A stretch of DNA of 64,000 bases from Trichomonas tenax (taxonomy: Eukaryota > Parabasalia > Trichomonadida > Trichomonadidae): NCBI GenBank assembly GCA_023091735.1, contig JALKBU010000174.1, positions 1 through 64,000 of the forward strand, read 5' to 3'. Position 1 is the first letter of the stretch, and each line of letters begins with the position of its first letter. A program made the position numbers and the translations under genes. The notes under the pieces are model-generated. The model was not told the origin of the DNA. It ran no database searches and saw nothing but the letters and a program-made list of their open reading frames with translations. Shown here one piece after another: positions 61,212-64,000 of the stretch.

Positions 61212-62684
61212 ATGTCAAATATTGTTTACGTGTCATCATTTTTGTTCATGAAAAGTGTGAATTTGGATGTTTTGTCGAATCCAAATACCGCAGAATTCCT
61301 TGAAGAGCTTGAAAATGCCGAAAATTCGTTGATCCCTAAGCAAGCGAAGGCGTTTTTCACTAAAATTATCGAAGTTTTTGAGAAAGATATCCCGTTAAAC
61401 GTCTCTAAATTCGTTATCAAGGTAATATCGCAGTTAATTGAAGATGATACCATCTTTAGCGTGTTCATTTCAAATGGTTTTGCATCAAAACTTCCGTTTA
61501 ATAACAAAGGTTTGAGAAGGCCTTTATGTGATTTCATTTGCACGATGATGCTGAAAGACATAAACTCAATAGATACTGATGTCGTCGCTAGCATGACAGA
61601 ATTGATAAATTTTGAACCTTCGAAAATGTTAACTTTAATTGCTTATTATTCTGAAAGTTTTGACGAAGCGGACGATCCTTGGCCGATGTTGGATATCCTT
61701 TTCACAAATTCAGAACCGTTTGAAGAACCAGATATCGCTGAAGATTATCTTTCATTATTAACTCATTTGATAAAAACATATAAAACATTCAGACGCGAAA
61801 GATCCCGGCACACTTGGAAGCGAGTCACAAAGCTTCTTGCATCAGAAGATGTAAACACAGTTAAAACGTGCTATTTGGCATTAATAGAAATCTCAAAACA
61901 TTATGATCAAGGAAAAATCAATGCTGCACATCTTAAAAAGCATCTTAAGATCGAAGAACTACAACCTACAATACTCTCATTTATTTTACTCGCAAAAATT
62001 AATCCGATTAATTTTTCGAAACCTTTGGTTCTCAACAGCCTTATTCAGATGGCTTCGCATGATATCAATGCAGCACTTGTCCTAATGCAACTAGCAGCAT
62101 CACCAGAAGTCGCGCAGGCATTGGCATCAATCAATAATTGGCCATTGAAGAAACTTCCATCGATAAATGACACGTTCAGATTGGTTCTCATTGTCATAAA
62201 GAATAAAGCTGCAAGGAAAATGCTCTATAAGACAGAGGGATTTTGCCAGTTCCTTGCGAATATATCCAAAACACGAAATTCGAGTACATTGTCGGCGATT
62301 TGTATCTTAGTGAGGAGACTTCCGATTTCAGCAGAATTTGTCCAAAACTTGAGTGAAAGCGGCTTCATAGAGACATTCTATACATCATGCGAGAGCTCTG
62401 GTGATAAAGTAGCAATGCATGCTTTCTTGCTGCTGACTGATAGACTTCTTGATGGAGGTTATGCAAGAGAATTCATCGATGCATGTGATTTAGTTTCTGA
62501 ACTTATTAAAGGCGATAGTGATTTGATTGAGCCTGCTTCGTACTTAGCAGTTAATCTTGCTGAGCACAAGCGATGCTTAAGAAAACTATTAGAAAACGGC
62601 GTTGATCAATTTTTCGAGGCCAATGCAAAATCCGGTCCATTAAAGAAAGTTTCCAGGCAATTTTTGAGTCTCATTCAAACTTAG
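61212..62684 (+). CDS. Helical-repeat (ARM/HEAT-like) hypothetical protein
   Basis: 490 residues from the first ATG at 61212, or 478 from the ATG at 61248, which is preceded by GTCATCATTTTTGTTC and may be the true start. All-helical composition with recurring amphipathic helices: FVIKVISQLIEDDTIFSVFI, MTELINFEPSKMLTLIAYYS, VLNSLIQMASHDINAALVLM, TLSAICILVRRLPISAEFVQ and AFLLLTDRLLDGGYAREFID, typical of ARM/HEAT solenoids. There is no signal or membrane helix. It may be a scaffold or transport factor; no specific family is recognised. Confidence 0.65.
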   Translation: MSNIVYVSSFLFMKSVNLDVLSNPNTAEFLEELENAENSLIPKQAKAFFTKIIEVFEKDIPLNVSKFVIKVISQLIEDDTIFSVFISNGFASKLPFNNKGLRRPLCDFICTMMLKDINSIDTDVVASMTELINFEPSKMLTLIAYYSESFDEADDPWPMLDILFTNSEPFEEPDIAEDYLSLLTHLIKTYKTFRRERSRHTWKRVTKLLASEDVNTVKTCYLALIEISKHYDQGKINAAHLKKHLKIEELQPTILSFILLAKINPINFSKPLVLNSLIQMASHDINAALVLMQLAASPEVAQALASINNWPLKKLPSINDTFRLVLIVIKNKAARKMLYKTEGFCQFLANISKTRNSSTLSAICILVRRLPISAEFVQNLSESGFIETFYTSCESSGDKVAMHAFLLLTDRLLDGGYAREFIDACDLVSELIKGDSDLIEPASYLAVNLAEHKRCLRKLLENGVDQFFEANAKSGPLKKVSRQFLSLIQT

Positions 62685-63074
62685 CCTCTATATCTTATAT
62701 TTTGTTTGTAAATACCATATATATATTATATGAGAAATCTAGTTCCAAAAACAATTCTAATAAAAGCAATTTTACGGGCAACAAAATTAAATTCTATGAT
62801 CTTATTTCAATGTGATGAATGATCTTAGATAATGCAGTTTTATTATTTTTACTTAAAATTACCAGCTTTGGAACAAAAAAAGTTCAAAAACTGACATTGT
62901 GGAATCATAAGATACTACTGATTGGAAAAGTGATATTTTTGCTTTGTTTTTGGACAATGCAAATATACAAAAAAATGCAAATATGATCGAATACTCAATG
63001 GAGAGAAATTAGAATGGCCGAATAATCTGGTGGGACAATTTCCGAATCGTATATGATTCTCTTCTAAAATGATA
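62685..63074. other. Intergenic spacer
   Basis: AT-rich, no gene. Confidence 0.5.
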
Positions 63075-63224
63075 AGTTTTGAATTGAAAATAATCGTATG
63101 TTCTATAATGGAAATACGATTATTGTCAATTCAAAATTAATCGTTTTGGAAGTGAAAATAATCATATGATCCTATAATAGCAGTTTTTCGACATTTTTTG
63201 GGAGCTATCGCGCCCGTAAATGTC
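63075..63224 (+). repeat. Compound repeat with inverted arms, partner at 5131-5208
   Basis: 63080-63099 (TGAATTGAAAATAATCGTAT) is inverted at 63114-63133 with one mismatch. GTTTTGAATTGAAAATAATC (from about 63077) is also repeated directly as GTTTTGGAAGTGAAAATAATC (from about 63143). The second part, 63149-63224, matches the reverse complement of 5131-5208. It ends some 20-30 bases before the truncated ATPase. Confidence 0.65.
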
Positions 63225-63253
63225 CAAAAACTGCTAATTTGAGAATGACAAAA

Positions 63254-63631
63254 TTATAGATATGTTTGAAGAAAGATAATCATGATATGTTTCCATGAAC
63301 TATATGATACATAAACAATGGGTTTTTCGATTAATGGAGCCAAACAATTAAATGTTTCATCATTAGCATCACCGTCTTTGTTAATATAAATTATTAAATG
63401 TGTTTCCTTACTGTTTCTAGTTAATTTTATTATTTCCTTCATCATTGAATACGTTTTACCTGAACGTTGGCGCCCAACGAAAACATTAATGGAAATTAAA
63501 TAAACGTTCGTTCCTTTTACTTTATCCAAATTTTCCTTATTGGTTTTATCTAACATTTGTATTTCCATTTCATCGCTTAAATCATCCTCATCAGCGTCCG
63601 AATCATATAAATCATAATTCAATAAAGTCAT
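63254..63631 (-). pseudogene. Maverick-type packaging ATPase, truncated
   Basis: 125 codons from the ATG at 63631. After an acidic leader (SDADEDDLSDEMEIQ) comes a beta strand and a Walker A motif, VFVGRQRSGKTYSMM (GRQRSGKT, residues 53-60), then HLIIYINKDGDAN. This is the layout of the A32/FtsK-HerA-like packaging ATPases of Polintons and large DNA viruses, which pump DNA into capsids. Those proteins are about 230 residues or more with a Walker B; here the frame ends soon after EKPIVYVSYSS, where the spacer and repeat region begins. It is therefore a 3'-truncated copy. Assignment rests mainly on Walker A, length and context. Confidence 0.6.
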
Positions 63632-63672
63632 AATTTAAATGAAAATAAAAATATTTTAATGATGAAGAAAAT

Positions 63673-64000
63673 ATGTCATCAGATGTTTTAAATAAAAAAA
63701 CGAATTGAAGAAGAATTTAATGAATGGAATAATAAACTGAAGAAATATTTAAAGGAAGCAGAAAACGAAGATGTGAAAGTAAAAAGCAGAGTTAAAAATA
63801 AATTAAAAAATATATTTAATGCGAATAATACATGTGATATTAATTTATCAAAAGCAATTTATAACGTGAATAGTCAACCGTTTGCATTTTTGATGGAAAT
63901 TTACATAAATATTTTAAACATACTTCACGATGAAAATGAAGCTAAAGATTACGTTATATCATTTATCACTCAGAATTCGGATATAATAAATTACCTTCAC
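63673..64000 (+). pseudogene. Helical gene of the second virus-like element, runs off the window
   Basis: Starts divergently from the ATPase, 40 bases away. The ATG at 63673 reads MSSDVLNKK and then meets a stop in an A7 run near 63695. With a shift at that run the sequence is open to the end of the window (EEEFNEWNNKLKKYLKEAEN, INLSKAIYNVNSQPFAFLME, LHDENEAKDYVISF). Either a frameshift or a sequencing error in the homopolymer. Asn/Lys/Glu-rich helical protein with A/T-ending codons like the element at 51.6-57.1 kb. Function unknown. Confidence 0.5.

Noticed and set aside
1..64000. CRISPR arrays, bacterial operons or origins
   Set aside because: No regularly spaced short repeats with unique spacers were seen and all recognisable genes are eukaryotic or of the Maverick type.

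Overview
The window looks like nuclear DNA of a parabasalid protist (Trichomonas or Tritrichomonas type). It is very AT-rich and the coding regions read without introns. It carries families typical of this group: an initiator-binding-domain protein of the IBP39 kind, BspA-like TpLRR surface proteins, a small clan of short Ser/Thr kinases, large type I surface proteins, and pieces of Maverick/Polinton virus-like transposons with a KilA-N gene and an rve integrase. This assignment is inferred from gene content; no search was run.

Layout. 0-10 kb: an initiator-binding-domain gene, two coiled-coil genes, a decayed membrane or surface gene and a GT61-like glycosyltransferase. 10-14.4 kb: a graveyard of BspA-like LRR fragments and a decayed kinase, bracketed by a ~100-bp inverted repeat (11.2 and 14.3 kb). 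14.5-17.4 kb: an acidic hypothetical gene and a multi-pass membrane protein broken by one TGA. 17.4-21.7 kb: no genes, but a ~160-bp direct repeat pair enclosing a ~1-kb foldback element built of nested hairpins. 21.7-26.6 kb: topoisomerase III with an altered C-terminus and a 876-residue surface protein. 27.5-28.05 kb: a second terminal-inverted-repeat element flanked by an 18-bp direct repeat. 28.7-35.3 kb: an intact BspA-like gene with nearly identical LRR repeats, a MATE transporter and an acidic coiled-coil protein. 35.7-38.4 kb: a large BspA-like pseudogene with about seven lesions that still shows a transmembrane segment and a tail with an NPLY motif. 39.7-49 kb: a divergent cyclophilin, a WDR44-like WD40 protein, a GH20 hexosaminidase and two paralogous kinases (one with a nonsense codon). 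51.4 kb: tRNA-Lys(CUU). 51.6-57.1 kb: an extremely AT-rich Maverick/Polinton remnant starting just after the tRNA. 57.6-62.7 kb: ankyrin, RING-H2/propeller and helical-repeat genes. From 63.25 kb: the edge of a second Maverick-type element (truncated packaging-type ATPase plus a divergent gene that leaves the window).

The genes do not form operons; each appears to be its own transcription unit. Several start codons are preceded at short distance by an AAA(G/T)TGACA-like motif, which may be part of the core promoter. The main story is genome dynamics: intact housekeeping genes lie among recently killed paralogs, many with only one to a few stops or frameshifts, and among mobile DNA of at least three kinds (Maverick remnants, hairpin-rich foldback elements, dispersed inverted repeats).
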